A stretch of 64,000 bases of DNA. Source: Erpobdella octoculata. Lineage: Eukaryota; Annelida; Clitellata; Hirudinida; Erpobdellidae. The notes under the pieces were generated by a model that was not told the origin of the DNA, made no database searches, and was given only the letters and a program-made list of their open reading frames with translations. The position numbers and the translations under genes are program-made. Numbering within the stretch: the stretch's first letter is position 1; the number at the start of each line of letters is the position of its first letter. The stretch lies in contig OZ022240.1 of NCBI GenBank assembly GCA_963978895.1, positions 18,354,136 to 18,418,135 of the forward strand, written 5' to 3'. Shown here in pieces: positions 1 through 11,555 of the stretch.

Positions 1-500
1 AATTTCAGGCCCGGTACGGCCAGTTTAATTAGGGCCTGACCCGTTTTTAAATCCTTTATTTTATTTTCGATTGTCTTCCCGTCTGTCTGTCGGTCACAAA
101 CTTTGAGTCTCAAAATTAACTCACTTCCCGTTATCCGATCGAGCTGAAATTTGGCACATCGACTTGGACTGCGAGACAATTGAATCTATCAAAATTTCAG
201 TTTGATCGGATATTGTATAATTAAGTTTTCCAAAAAATCAAAAATTCAAAAAAAATTTTCAAAAAATTTAAAATTTTTTTCAAAAATTCAAATAAAATAA
301 AAATCTAGGATCGTATATAAAGGATTTATAATAAAAACTTTGTTTTTATGGGTTAGTTTTTTACAGGCCTAAAATTTCTATATCCTTGGCAAAAAATCTC
401 GGCCCGTCCCACCTTGTTTTCAGAACCTAAAATCACGACCTGACCCGGTCCGTGCAGCACTCTACTCCACAGTGCCCTACACGGATTTTTTAGACCCGGT
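1..500. repeat. Partial GGCCCG-rich dispersed repeat
   Basis: No gene is seen. The stretch has repeated GGCCCGTCCCACCTTG-like and CTGACCCGG-like blocks that recur near 1,260-1,510 and 9,990-10,270, so it is probably a diverged piece of the element described at 1,197-3,265. Positions 230-300 are A/T homopolymer-rich. Confidence 0.55.
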
Positions 501-779
501 CCGGCTTAAAAAAAAATTGGTAAAACACTTGTAACTTTATCTTCTACTAAGTAGTATCTAGTTAATAATTTGTATATCTGTAGTATTTTTAGTTTTAGAG
601 TAGCAGTTGTTTTAATGTAACGTCAGAAATGTAACGTCGGTTGTCCGATGAGGAAAATCTTGAACAGGAGCCGGCGTTCAGGTTCTTATATATTTATAGA
701 CACCACAAGTTCGGAGGTGAGCACAAACTGTATTAGCGCCCAAGGTACAACGCACAGAGAAATCAAATCAATTTTCAAT

Positions 780-1195
780 TACTGTGAAAAAAATTGAATT
801 CGGTCGCAAAATGAGCGGAGCGGGAGCGGGAGACCAGGCGGAAACGGGAACTGGAGAATGAGCGGGAACGGGAACTGGAGAATGAGCGGGAACGGGAGTG
901 GGAAAGCAAGCGGTAACGAAAAATTGACCAAAAGCGAAAGAGCGAATAGGAAAGCAAAAATAACCAAGAGCGGGAAAGCGACCGGGAGGGGGAAAGCGAC
1001 CCGAAACGGGAAATCGACCGGGAGCGGGAAAAAGACCGGAAACGGTAAAGCGACCGGGAACGGGATATTGACCGGGAACGAGAAAGCGACCGGGAACGGG
1101 AAAGCGGAAACGGAGCAGTAGCGAAAAAGACAAACATTAGAAAAACCTTTAAAAACCCCGGGCGACGCCGGGTACCCCAGCTAGTATATATATAA
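780..1195 (-). repeat. GC-minisatellite element with CTAG-type terminus
   Basis: A degenerate 12-18-bp minisatellite (GGGAACGGGAAAGCGACC type) ends in a block reading CCGGGCGACGCCGGGTACCC and then GCTAGTATATA. The same terminus and minisatellite occur at 3,272-3,958, 7,077-7,530 and 32,181-32,596, and as fragments at 15,610, 22,560-22,668 and within 41,015-41,830. Open frames here (Ser/Arg- or Gly/Lys-rich) are products of the repeat, not genes. Confidence 0.75.
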
Positions 1196-1700
1196 AAACT
1201 AGCAGTGCCCGTAGCGGGTTCGCTCGCATGAAATTAGAGAATTTGAACGTGCATCCATAGGTGTCGGCTCGGCCCGTCGACAACTTAACCCAGCCCGTTT
1301 CAAAACCAAAATTCCTGGCCCGTTCTATATACTTGATGAAAAACTTCGGCCCGTCCCACCTTGACTTCAGGCTTGGCCCGGCCCGTCTAAACACCCTAAA
1401 ATCACTAAAATGTCTATATGCTTACTGAAAAACCTTGGCACGTACCACCTTGATTTAAGGTATAACCTGGCCCGTAAGAAACCCCTAAAATAACGGCTTA
1501 GCCCGACCGGTGATAAACTGGACTCAGCTACTTTTAACCGACACAAAACCTCAAAATACTAAGTTTTACATTTGTAATGCTTGCAGTTGTTGAGTAGCAG
1601 TTATTTTAAAATCAAATAACCATTATTTTGACCCCACATTTGAAGTCATGGAAACCAAAGTTTTAAAAAATGGTGAAACACTTATATCGTTATTTTTTGA

Positions 1701-1826
1701 GGCGCTGGTGGCAGAGCGGTAGAGCATTCGCCTGTCGATCGTACGGTCGATCGCAAGTACCCTCCCTCTCTCGCCTTGAGCAAGACTTGTCTTGATAAGG
1801 CGTATGCTAAATTTCAATAAAAAAAT
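1701..1826 (+). repeat. tRNA-like SINE insertion
   Basis: The insertion starts GGCGCTGGTGGCAGAGCGG and has an A-box-like TGGCAGAGCGGTAGAGC. A weak B-box-like GGTCGATCGCAAG follows about 45 nt downstream, then an A-rich tail. The surrounding ~155-bp repeat unit resumes on both sides, which fixes it as an insertion. The acceptor stem does not pair at the 3' end, so it is not a working tRNA gene. Confidence 0.5.
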
Positions 1827-2500
1827 ACTAAATACTAATTTTTACATCTGTAGCAATCACAGCTTTTGAGTAGCAGCAACTTTAAAAACCAAGTAATCCT
1901 ATTTTCCATCCCATATTTAAAGTTCTGGAAACCAAATTTGTAAAAAATGGTGAAACACGTATATCTTTATTTTTAGAATAGAAACTAAATACTAATTTTT
2001 ACATCTGTGGTATTTACAGTTTTTGAGTAGCAGTTATTTTAAAAAACAAATAACCCTATTTTCCACCCTACATTTGAAGTCCTGGAAACCGAATTTTCAA
2101 AAAATGCTAAAACACGTATTTCATTATTTTTGGAGTAGAAACTAAATATTAATTTTTACTCTTGTAGCATTCACAGTTTTTGAGTAGCAGCTACTTTAAA
2201 AACCAAATAACCCAATTTTCCAACCCACATTTGAGGTCCGGGAAACCGAATTTTCAAAAAATGGTGAAACACGTATCTTTTTATTTTTCAAGAAGAATCC
2301 ATATACCAAATTTCAAAATCTCATCATTTTTGGTTTCCGAGATATACATTGTTTTAGAAAAAAAGTTTGTTTTCCAGTTTCTTCCCCTCAGGAGCAAAAT
2401 TTTCAAAAATCCTTTCTTAGTGGATGTTTACGCAATAAAAGTAATATAAGTTCCAAATTTCACTTTCCTAGAATGAAGCGTTTGATCTCGGCGTTGATTA

Positions 2501-3244
2501 TCAGTCAGTCAGTCAGTCAGTCAGTCAGTCAGTCAGTCAGTCAGTCAGTCAGTCAGTCAGTCAGTCAGTCAGTCAGTCAGTCAGTCAGTCAGTCAGTCAG
2601 TCAGTCAGTCAGTCAGTCAGTCAGTCAGTCAGTCAGTCAGTCAGTCAGTCAGTCAGTCAGTCAGTCAGTCAGTCAGTCAGTCAGTCAGTCAGTCAGTCAG
2701 TCAGTCAGTCAGTCAGTCAGTCAGTCAGTCAGTCAGTCAGTCAGTCAGTCAGTCAGTCAGTCAGTCAGTCAGTCAGTCAGTCAGTCAGTCAGTCAGTCAG
2801 TCAGTCAGTCAGTCAGTCAGTCAGTCAGTCAGTCAGTCAGTCAGTCAGTCAGTCAGTCAGTCAGTCAGTCAGTCAGTCAGTCAGTCAGTCAGTCAGTCAG
2901 TCAGTCAGTCAGTCAGTCAGTCAGTCAGTCAGTCAGTCAGTCAGTCAGTCAGTCAGTCAGTCAGTCAGTCAGTCAGTCAGTCAGTCAGTCAGTCAGTCAG
3001 TCAGTCAGTCAGTCAGTCAGTCAGTCAGTCAGTCAGTCAGTCAGTCAGTCAGTCAGTCAGTCAGTCAGTCAGTCAGTCAGTCAGTCAGTCAGTCAGTCAG
3101 TCAGTCAGTCAGTCAGTCAGTCAGTCAGTCAGTCAGTCAGTCAGTCAGTCAGTCAGTCAGTCAGTCAGTCAGTCAGTCAGTCAGTCAGTCAGTCAGTCAG
3201 TCAGTCAGTCAGTCAGTCAGTCAGTCAGTCAGTCAGTCAGTCAG
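2501..3244 (+). repeat. Pure TCAG tetranucleotide array, 186 copies
   Basis: 744 bp of uninterrupted TCAG lies between GATTA and GACATG of the copy A element. The same place holds about one copy in element C (near 11,265), about 20 partly degenerate copies in element B (8,660-8,735) and about a dozen in the fragment at 16,635-16,690. The Ser-Val-Ser-Gln open frame is a repeat artefact. Confidence 0.95.
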
Positions 3245-3271
3245 GACATGTTCTTTTATATATATAGTAGA

Positions 3272-3958
3272 CTAGCGGGGTTACCCGGCGTTGCTCGGGG
3301 GTTTTTAGAGTTTTTTTTATCGTTTTTTATAGCTCCCGTTTAATTCCCCGTTTTCTCTCCCGCTTCCGGTCGCTTTCCCGTTCCTGCTTGCTCTCCCACT
3401 CCCGGTCGCTTTTCCGCTCCCGGTCATTTTCCCGATTCCGGTCGCTTTCCCGCCCCATCTATCTCTTAATAATTTGTAATAACGCGCAATCGGTCACATT
3501 ATGCAAGACTGGGAAGCAAGTCATGGACTTCTTAATATTAAGAAGTTCATTAGCAAGTAATGCCTGTTACGCAATTGTAAACAGTCCTTCGAAAACCTAT
3601 GCAATGATCATGTATAGACACTTTTGGCACGGAAGGTTTTTTGGCACCCTGAGCGGGGGATCGGAGAAGGAGTCCAAACCTTCTTAACTTTTTCCCCTTC
3701 TTAACTTTTCAGGCCAAAAGTTCCTATATACGACCATCGAAGGTAATTACGTAATAAAATTCAAATTTTGTTTACGTAACAACGTTTGAAGGCTTCAAGC
3801 AACTTTTAGCAAATCTATTTTACGTTTTATGGGCTAAAATAAGTTATGAAAGAGTGGAAAAGAAAAAACGAGCGCGAGCGGGAACGGAAACGGGAGAAAG
3901 AGAGAAAAATGATAAAAAACCTTTGAAAACCCCGAGCAACGCCGGGTAACCCCGCTAG
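3272..3958. mobile_element. Short TIR element, CTAGCGGGG family, TA-flanked
   Basis: The two ends are inverted repeats that match perfectly over 29 bp, starting CTAGCGGGGTTACCCGGCG and continuing TTGCTCGGGG. Imperfect GC-rich minisatellite extends inward from both ends. The ~400-bp interior shows no recognisable protein. Its segment with ACGTAAA, GATTTGCTAAAA and GCTTGAAGCCTTCAA recurs in opposite orientation near 7,450-7,520. TA repeats abut both ends, consistent with TA-targeted insertion. No transposase is seen. Confidence 0.7.
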
Positions 3959-3985
3959 TATATATATATATATATATATATATAT

Positions 3986-4240
3986 TAGGGATGTCACGGG
4001 TAGTACTTTTTGAAGTTTTCGGGTTCGGGTTCGGGTTCGGGTTTGTGAAACTAGAGTTTTCGGGTTCGGGTTCGGGTTTGTGAAACTAGAGTTTTCGGGT
4101 TCGGGTTTGTAAAACTCGAGTTTTCGGGTTCGGGTTCGGGTTCGGGTTTGTGAAACTCAGGTTTTCGGGTTCGAGTTCGGGTTCGGGTTTGTAGTTTTCC
4201 AAAAACCGGGTTCGGGTTCGGGTTCGGGTTTGGGTACCTA
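3986..4240 (+). repeat. TTCGGG-type hexamer minisatellite, possible hAT end
   Basis: Runs of GGGTTC alternate with a spacer reading TTTGTGAAACTAGAGTTTTC, about five times. The left edge reads TAGGGATGTCACGGG, which resembles the TAGRGRTGTG-like ends of the two hAT elements at 43,946 and 50,874. A matching right end was not found. Confidence 0.55.
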
Positions 4241-4392
4241 CTGGCTTATGATTTCAAATTCCTGGATTGATTTTAAATTTACCTAGTGTATATACATATA
4301 CAAACGAGAGCGATCAATTCATCCATTGAACTTTACACGTATTGAATAAACTCTAACAAGTTATTTTTTAGCTTTCCAAATAATGTGATTTC

Positions 4393-4995
4393 TTTGGCCA
4401 AAGGAGGCTCAATTATTTTAGTTTGTTCGCGGCTCGGTCCGGCCAGATAATCAGGCGGATTAGTGGTCTAGCTTACACACTCACCAATAAAATGACCTGT
4501 TTGTGTTATTTGTTACGCAAAGGTGATAATACAAAACTTGTATGGCTTGCGATTAGTATAATACGTTACCTCTTAAATTATTGTAATTTATTATTTTTTT
4601 TCGCGGATCTGTCCGGGCGGGTAATCAGGCGGATTAGTGTTCTGGCTTACACATTTGCCAATAAAATGACTGTGACGCATAGATCATTTATAGACTTTGC
4701 CAGTTAAAGTTTAGGATTATGCAAGATTATCTTTATAACAAAGGGTCTTTGTTATATCAGAAAAACTTTGAGGATATGAATGAATAAATACAAGGTTATA
4801 TAACTGAAGTAAAAAGTTTAGAGTCATGGCTATCCGCGATTTCTTCGACCGAAGGAGGCTTAATTATTTTAGTTCGTTCGCGGCTCGGTCCGGCCTGATA
4901 ATCAAACGGATTAGTGGTCTAGTCTACACAATCACTAATAAAATGACGTATTTGTGTTATTTGTTACGCAAAGGTGATAATACAAAACTTCCCTC
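4393..4995 (+). repeat. Three copies of a ~150-bp unit
   Basis: Blocks with GCGGCTCGGTCCGGCC, GGCGGATTAGTGGTCTAG and CCAATAAAATGAC recur at about 4,393-4,550, 4,605-4,690 (partial) and 4,840-4,995. They look SINE-like or locally duplicated. No reading frame is conserved among the copies. Confidence 0.65.
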
Positions 4996-5034
4996 CTCTT
5001 TTCTCCAGGCTTGGGACTGGCTCGCAATTAGCGA

Positions 5035-5240
5035 GGCGGAGTTACACATGCAAGCTTTTTTTTTTTTTTTTAATAGTTTTTAGTCCTTTACACCAGGTGT
5101 TTTAAGACTGAAATGGCTGTATGTAGGAAGCACCTAAGTACTTCCTGTCGTGGATCATAATTTGTTCTTTTTAACTTTTCCCTCCTCCTTTCTCCAGGCT
5201 TGGGACTGGCTTGCAAATGCAAGGCGGAGTTCACATGCAA
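5035..5240 (-). repeat. SINE-like family, two adjoining copies
   Basis: These match the element at 5,652-5,825 in reverse orientation, with shared blocks TTTACACCAGGTGTTTTA, AGCACCTAAGTACTTCC and CAGGCTTGGGACTGGC. The T-run at 5,055-5,070 is the poly(A) tail on the other strand. Diverged copies lie at 17,098-17,185 and 33,250-33,420. Confidence 0.7.
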
Positions 5241-5489
5241 GCTGTTGTTGTTGTTGTTGTTTATTTAAGTCCTTGTCACTTTTTCAGCGTTTCACATGCA
5301 AGCTAAAAATCAGTTCATTATAAGCAGAGGTTGTGAACCACACAATGGTGTCTCAATTTTGGCCCTATTAGAAACTGGCAAAAGTTTCGTATCAAAATTC
5401 TTATGAAGTTGAATAAAAAAATATACAACAGCTTCTAAGTTACTGTTTAGTATTTTTTTTCCTTCGTTGTTGAATTATCGTTTTAGTTT
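5241..5489. other. Intergenic, nothing recognised
   Basis: AT-rich sequence with a short GTT trinucleotide run near 5,244. I see no gene or named repeat. Confidence 0.5.
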
Positions 5490-5651
5490 AGTCTCCGATG
5501 TTATTTTTAATTTGGTTTCTGTCGCTAGAGTAATTATAATTATTCATTTGATTAGTTTATGAATTATTTATAAAAGCTGTTTTATCTATTTTTTGAGAAA
5601 TTATTTGTCTCTGTTTTTTAATGTATATTATCTACTTCTTGATCCTACGAG

Positions 5652-5825
5652 AACTCCGCCTTGCTTTTGCAAGCCAGTCCCAAGCCTGGAGAAAGGAGGA
5701 GAGAAAAGTTAAAAGGATCAAATTATGATCCGCGACTGGAAGTACTTAGGTGCTTCCGACACAGCCGTTTCAGTCTTAAAACACTTGGTGTAAAGGACTA
5801 TAAACTATTATAAAAAAAAAAAAAA
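5652..5825 (+). mobile_element. Young SINE with 12-bp target duplication
   Basis: It starts AACTCCGCCTTGC, has GCCAGTCCCAAGCCTGGAG and ends in a run of A. The flanks are TGATCCTACGAG at 5,640-5,651 and an identical TGATCCTACGAG at 5,826-5,837, a perfect target-site duplication typical of LINE-mobilised SINEs. Three other copies or clusters are in this window. The promoter origin (tRNA, 5S or other) is not clear to me. Confidence 0.85.
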
Positions 5826-5924
5826 TGATCCTACGAGACTTTTTATATTCTTTTCTACAGTGTCAGAGCTGTTGGCGATTAATATTTTTTCTTGATTTTC
5901 ATTTGAAGTTTTTCACCAGGTTAC

Positions 5925-6330
5925 TTAAAAATTGGCTGTTTATGATTTCGTCAAGCAGTTTATGGCTTTGCCATATCTACCTTCAAATGAAATCCAAAGA
6001 ATATTTGATATAATTTATTCAAATATTTCCATGGAATCTTTAAAGGTGAATTTTTTTAATCAAACATTATATTATTAGTATTTATTAATTCTTCCACATT
6101 TTTAGGAGCTGGCAAACTACATAAAAATTACTTGGATAAAAGGAAAATATAAACTGCGAGAAAGGAGCGTTTTTAAACGTGAAATTAAAACTAACAATGA
6201 CGTAGAAGCCTGGCACAGTTCTCTGAACAGCAACTCCGATGTGCCAAAAACCTTTTACGAAATTGTTAGTCTTCTTCACCAGAAGGCTCAATATATCCCA
6301 ATAGAAGCCGATTGCCTAAAAACTGGTTAG
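5925..6330 (+). pseudogene. Mutator-like (MULE) transposase C-terminal remnant
   Basis: Exon 1, ending at 6,045, reads FMALPYLPSNEIQRIF. A 60-nt intron (6,046-6,105, GT...AG) follows. Exon 2 continues with ELANYIKITW, EIKTNNDVEAWHSSLN and FYEIVSLLHQKAQYI to a TAG at 6,328-6,330. These blocks match the post-catalytic region of animal Mutator-type transposases (ALP-LP, R/K-TNN-E-WH, LL..EA). The DDE catalytic core upstream is not readable, so only the C-terminal part survives. A small extra 3' segment encoding KDEKVWDLW and ending near 6,460 may be a terminal exon. Confidence 0.6.
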
Positions 6331-6344
6331 CTGCTGAGGCAACA

Positions 6345-6720
6345 AAAAACAATTTTTTTAGAAAAAGACGAAAAGGTGTGGGATTTATGGATAGCATATG
6401 AACTCAACCAGATTAATGTCGATACTCTACACACCGAAATTGCTAATGTTTTAACCTAAAAAATTGTTAGCAATAAATATTAAAAAATTGATTCAATGTA
6501 TATATTTTGTTACTTTAGTCGCTAGAGTCTAGCAAAAAAAAATAGACGAAAAGGCGTGGGAGCTATGGATGCCTATGAACTAAATGAGATTGATGTCCAT
6601 ACTCTACACACTGATATTATTGTTTTGACTTAAAGGGTTTTTTGTAATTTTTTACCAATAAATATTGAAAACTTTATTCAATGTTTATTTTTGGTTACTC
6701 TAGCGACAAAACCAAATGCC
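6345..6720 (+). repeat. ~190-bp tandem duplication at the Mutator-like 3' end
   Basis: Two adjacent copies share AGACGAAAAGGYGTGGGA, CTATGGAT, ATACTCTACACAC and CAATAAATATTRAAAA blocks. They lie at about 6,345-6,530 and 6,535-6,715. The second copy has decayed coding sense. Confidence 0.6.
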
Positions 6721-6836
6721 ATTTTAATTAGAGTGTCAAATCTGAGACAACATTTGCCCGGTTTTGTACGCTATTTGCCCGACTGGCTAGACCGATTCGG
6801 GCAAATGTCAAAATTCCGGCTTTTGGCATTTCCCCT

Positions 6837-7880
<1,044 letters not shown>

Positions 7881-8059
7881 TTCCCAGTGCGACTTGCTTT
7901 TGCTTGTTTGAAGTTTTGAAGTTTGTTGTGGTCATATCAACAAAGCACAGGGACAATCACTACAAGTGTGTGGACTAAATTTAGAGAATGTGTACTTCTC
8001 ACATGGACAGTTGTATGTGGCCTTCTGATTTATTTGTGTACGCACCAGACGGAAAAACA

Positions 8060-8397
8060 AAAAACAAGCAAATTAAAAACGAATTTTTAAAACCCAATGC
8101 TTTTATATGTAATTAAAACACAAATTTTGCAATCAATTTTTACTTATATTACTCTTTTGTTTTATATTAAAGTCGAAATATCTTAATTATATCGAAATAT
8201 CGAAATTAATTAAAATTAACTAAATTAATTGACTTATTGTAAAACTAATAATTGAATACTGCATTGTCTTCTATTTGGAGCATGTATGCATAACTTGAAA
8301 AAAATCTATCATCAGGAAGTGAGCCAAAAATTGATTGCAAGATTTGAAACAGACAGAGAAACAGAGACGACGAGTTAATAAAAGCATTGGTAAAAAT
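8060..8397 (-). repeat. ~340-bp dispersed repeat, copy 1
   Basis: This matches 16,698-17,086 in inverted orientation, with shared blocks GAAATATCTTAATTATATCG, TCATCAGGAAGTGA and GACAGAGAAACAGAGACGACG. The CAGACAGAGAAA motif is present once here but expanded about four times in the other copy. No coding sense. Confidence 0.8.
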
Positions 8398-8594
8398 ATT
8401 GTTTATCCAACAGCACTTCAATAACAAAGATATTCACACAGTTGTTGCAGGTTATTGTTTATTGATTGATTGCTAAATTTTAACAACTCAATTCATTTTT
8501 TAAAATTAATAAACCGAATTAAAACACAATCATTTTCTTTGAATACCAAACTCATTCTCTTAAAAAAACCCGGCAACGCCGGGTACCCCCGCTA

Positions 8595-8638
<44 letters not shown>

Positions 8639-8644
8639 ATATAT

Positions 8645-8681
8645 ATAAAAGAACATGTCCTGACTGACTGACTGACTGACT

Positions 8682-8720
<39 letters not shown>

Positions 8721-9893
8721 AGATGACTGACTGATAATCAACGCCGAGCTCAAACGCCTCATCCTAGGAACGTGAAATTTAGAACTTATATTACTTTTAT
8801 AGCGTAAACATCCGCTAAGAAAGGATTTTTGAAAATTTTGCTACTGAGGGGAAAAAACTGGAAAACAAGCTTTTTTCTAAAACAATGTATATCTCGAAAA
8901 CAAAAATGAGGAGATTTTCAAATTTGGTATATAGATTCTTTTTGAAAAATAAAAAGATACGTGTTTCACCATTTTTTGAAAATTCGGTTTCCCGGACCTC
9001 AAATGTGGGTTGGAAAATTGGGTTATTTGGTTTTTAAAGTAGCTTCTACTCAAAAACTGTTACTGCTACAGGAGTAAAAATTAGTATTTAGTTTCTACTC
9101 CAAAAATAATGAAACACGTGTTTTAGCATTTTTTGAAAATTTGGTTTCCAGGACTTCAAATGTGGGGTGGAAAATAGGGCTAATTGTCTTTTATAGTAAC
9201 TGCTACTCAAAAACAGTAAATACCACAGATGTAAAAATTATTATTTAGTTTCTTTTCTAAAAATAAAGATATACGTGCTTCACCATTTTTTACAAATTTG
9301 GTTTCCCGGACCTCAAATGTGGGTTGGAAAATTGGGTTCTTTGGTTTTTAAAGTAGCTTCTACTCAAAAACTGTTAATGTTACAAAAGTAAAAATTAGTA
9401 TTTAGTTTCTACTTTAAAAATAATGATATACGGGTTTCACAATTTATTGAAAATTTGGTTTCCAGGACTTCAAATGTGGGGTGGAAAATAGGGTTATTTG
9501 GTTTTTAAAGTAACTGCTACTAAACAACTGTAATTGCTACAGATGTAAAAATTAATACTTAGTATCTACTCAAAAAAAAAGATATACGTGTTTCATCATT
9601 TTTTTGGGTTATTTGGTTTTTAAAGTAGCTGCTACTCAAAAACTGTTAATGCTACAGAAGTAAAAATTAGTATTTAGTTTCTACTCCAAAAATAATGAAA
9701 TACGTGTTTTAGCATTTTTTGAAAATTTGGTTTCCAGGACCTCAGGAGTTTGGGTTTTTAAAACGGGCTGGTCTAATTTGTCGACGGGCCGAGCCGAGAC
9801 CTAAAAAATTGATCTCTACTATGGATTCACGGTTCAAACTCTATAATTTCATGCGAGCGAAGCGAAGCCGCTACGGGCACTGCTAGTATATAT
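8645..9893 (-). repeat. ~155-bp tandem-unit element, copy B
   Basis: A reverse-oriented full copy of the family at 1,197-3,265, from GAACATGTCCTGACTGACTG to CCGCTACGGGCACTGCTAG. It contains a short interrupted tetramer array (8,660-8,735) and about five ~155-bp units. It abuts copy C head to head. Confidence 0.85.
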
Positions 9894-9895
9894 AT

Positions 9896-11277
9896 ATACT
9901 AGCAGTGCCCGTAGCGGCTTCGCTCGCATGAAATTAGAGAGTTTGAACCGTGAATCCATAGTAGAGATCAATTTTTTAGGTCTCGGCTCGGCCCGTCGAC
10001 AACTTAGCCCAGCCCGTTTTAAAAACCCAAACTCCTGGCCCGGCACAGCCCGTCTGAATTAGGCCCGGCCCATTCTTACAGGCTTAGAAGTTCTATATAC
10101 TTGATGAAAAACTTCGGCCCGTCCCACCTTGAAGACCCTAAAATCACTAAAATATCTATATACTTGGTGAAAAACCTCGGCCCGTTCCACTTTGATTTAA
10201 GGTTTGGCCTGGCCCGTGTGAAGACTCTAAAATAACGGCTTGGCCCGGCCGGTGATAAACTGAACTTAGCTACTTTTAACCGGCACAAAACTTCAAAATA
10301 CTAATTTTTACATTTGTAGCACTTACAGTTTTTGAGTAGCAGTTATTTTGAAATCAAATACCCCTTTTTTCCACCCCACATTTATGTCCTGGAAACCAAA
10401 TTTTTAAAAAAATGTTGAAACACTTATATCATAATTTTTTGAGTAAATACTAAATACTAATTTTGACATCTGTAGCATTCACAGTTTTTGAGTAGCAGTT
10501 ACTTTAAAAACCAAAGAAACCTTTTTTCCACCCCACATTTGAGGTCCTGAAAACCAAAATTTCAAAAAATGGTGAAACACATATATCATTATTTTAAGAG
10601 TAGAAACTAAATACTAATTTTTACTTTTGTAGCATTAACAGTTTTTGAGTAGAAGCTACTTTAAAAACCGAATAACCCAATTTTCCAACCCACATTTGAG
10701 GTCCGGGAAACCAAATTTGTAAAAAATGGTGAAACACGTATATCTTTATTTTTAGAAAAGAAAATAAATAATAATTTTTACATCTGTGGTATTTACTGTT
10801 TTTGAGTAGCAGTTACTATAAAAGACAATTAGCCCTATTTTCCACCCCACATTTGAAGTCCTGGAAACCAAATTTTCAAAAAATGCTAAAACACGTATTT
10901 CATTATTGTTGGAGTAGAAACTATATACTAATTTTTACTCCTGTAGCATTAATAGTTTTTGAGTAGAAGCTACTTTAAAAACCAAATAACCCAATTTTCC
11001 AACCCACATTTGAGGTCCGGGAAACCGAATTTTCAAAAAATGGTGAAACACGTATCTTTTTATTTTTCAAAAAGAATCTATATATTAAATTTCAGAAAAA
11101 AATTTTAGAAAAAATTTTAGAAAAAAGTTTGTTTTCCAGTTTTTTCCCCTCAGGAACAAAATTTTCAAAAATCCTTTCTTAGCGGATGTTTACGCTATAA
11201 AAGTAATATAAGTTCCAAATTTCACGTTCCTAGGATGAGGCGTTTGAGCTCGGCGTTGATTATCAGCCAGGACATGT

Positions 11278-11286
<9 letters not shown>
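9896..11286 (+). repeat. ~155-bp tandem-unit element, copy C
   Basis: This starts CTAGCAGTGCCCGTAGCGG and ends GACATGTTCTTTTATATA. Five ~155-bp units start near 10,310, 10,470, 10,628, 10,785 and 10,940. The TCAG array is essentially absent (ATCAGCCAGGACATG). It is the mirror partner of copy B. Confidence 0.85.
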
Positions 11287-11372
<86 letters not shown>

Positions 11373-11427
11373 TATGTGTATATATATATATGTATATATA
11401 TATACGTATATATATATATATATATAA
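11282..11427. repeat. TA dinucleotide array
   Basis: A TA array with a few ACATA and GTGTA interruptions, directly after element C and about 130 bp upstream of the CPSF1 start codon. Confidence 0.95.
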
Positions 11428-11555
11428 CCATTTTCCGGTTGCTGCACCTCATGTAATTTGAACATCAATTTGTTGTTCCTTTTCAAGTAACTTTTTTAGT
11501 AATCAATTAATAAAGTTGCAATTTTTTGTAGTAGTCCAGCTCGCACAATCAAAGA

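Larger units (their letters stand above)
1197..3265 (+). repeat. Dispersed ~155-bp tandem-unit element, copy A
   Basis: It begins with CTAGCAGTGCCCGTAGCGG and ends with GACATGTTCTTTTATATA. Inside are about four units of roughly 155 bp carrying TTTTTGAGTAGCAG, TTTTCCACCCCACATTTGA and GGTGAAACACGTAT blocks. A SINE-like insertion (1,701-1,826) splits one unit, and a pure TCAG array (2,501-3,244) sits just before the 3' end. Copies B (8,645-9,893, minus) and C (9,896-11,286, plus) have the same termini. No transposase or RT is encoded, so it is non-autonomous and its class is unknown. Confidence 0.75.
5490..6740 (+). mobile_element. Mutator-like element remnant with short inverted ends
   Basis: The left part carries AATTTGGTTTCTGTCGCTAG, and the right part carries the inverted equivalent near 6,695-6,715 (CTCTAGCGACAAAACC). 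The element encloses the C-terminal part of a Mutator-type transposase with a small intron. A young SINE splits it at 5,652-5,825. Boundaries are approximate and no target duplication was fixed. Confidence 0.5.

Noticed and set aside
768..1137. Arg/Ser- or Pro-rich minus-strand proteins and the Gly/Lys-rich plus-strand frame
   Set aside because: GC-rich minisatellite readings in different phases; the same pattern appears at 7,121-7,526 and 32,167-32,566.
1701..1776. Possible tRNA gene
   Set aside because: An A-box-like start is present but the B box is poor and the acceptor ends do not pair; a SINE head fits better.
2473..3267. 264-aa Ser-Val-Ser-Gln open frame
   Set aside because: A pure TCAG array read in one phase; no start context, no other sequence content.
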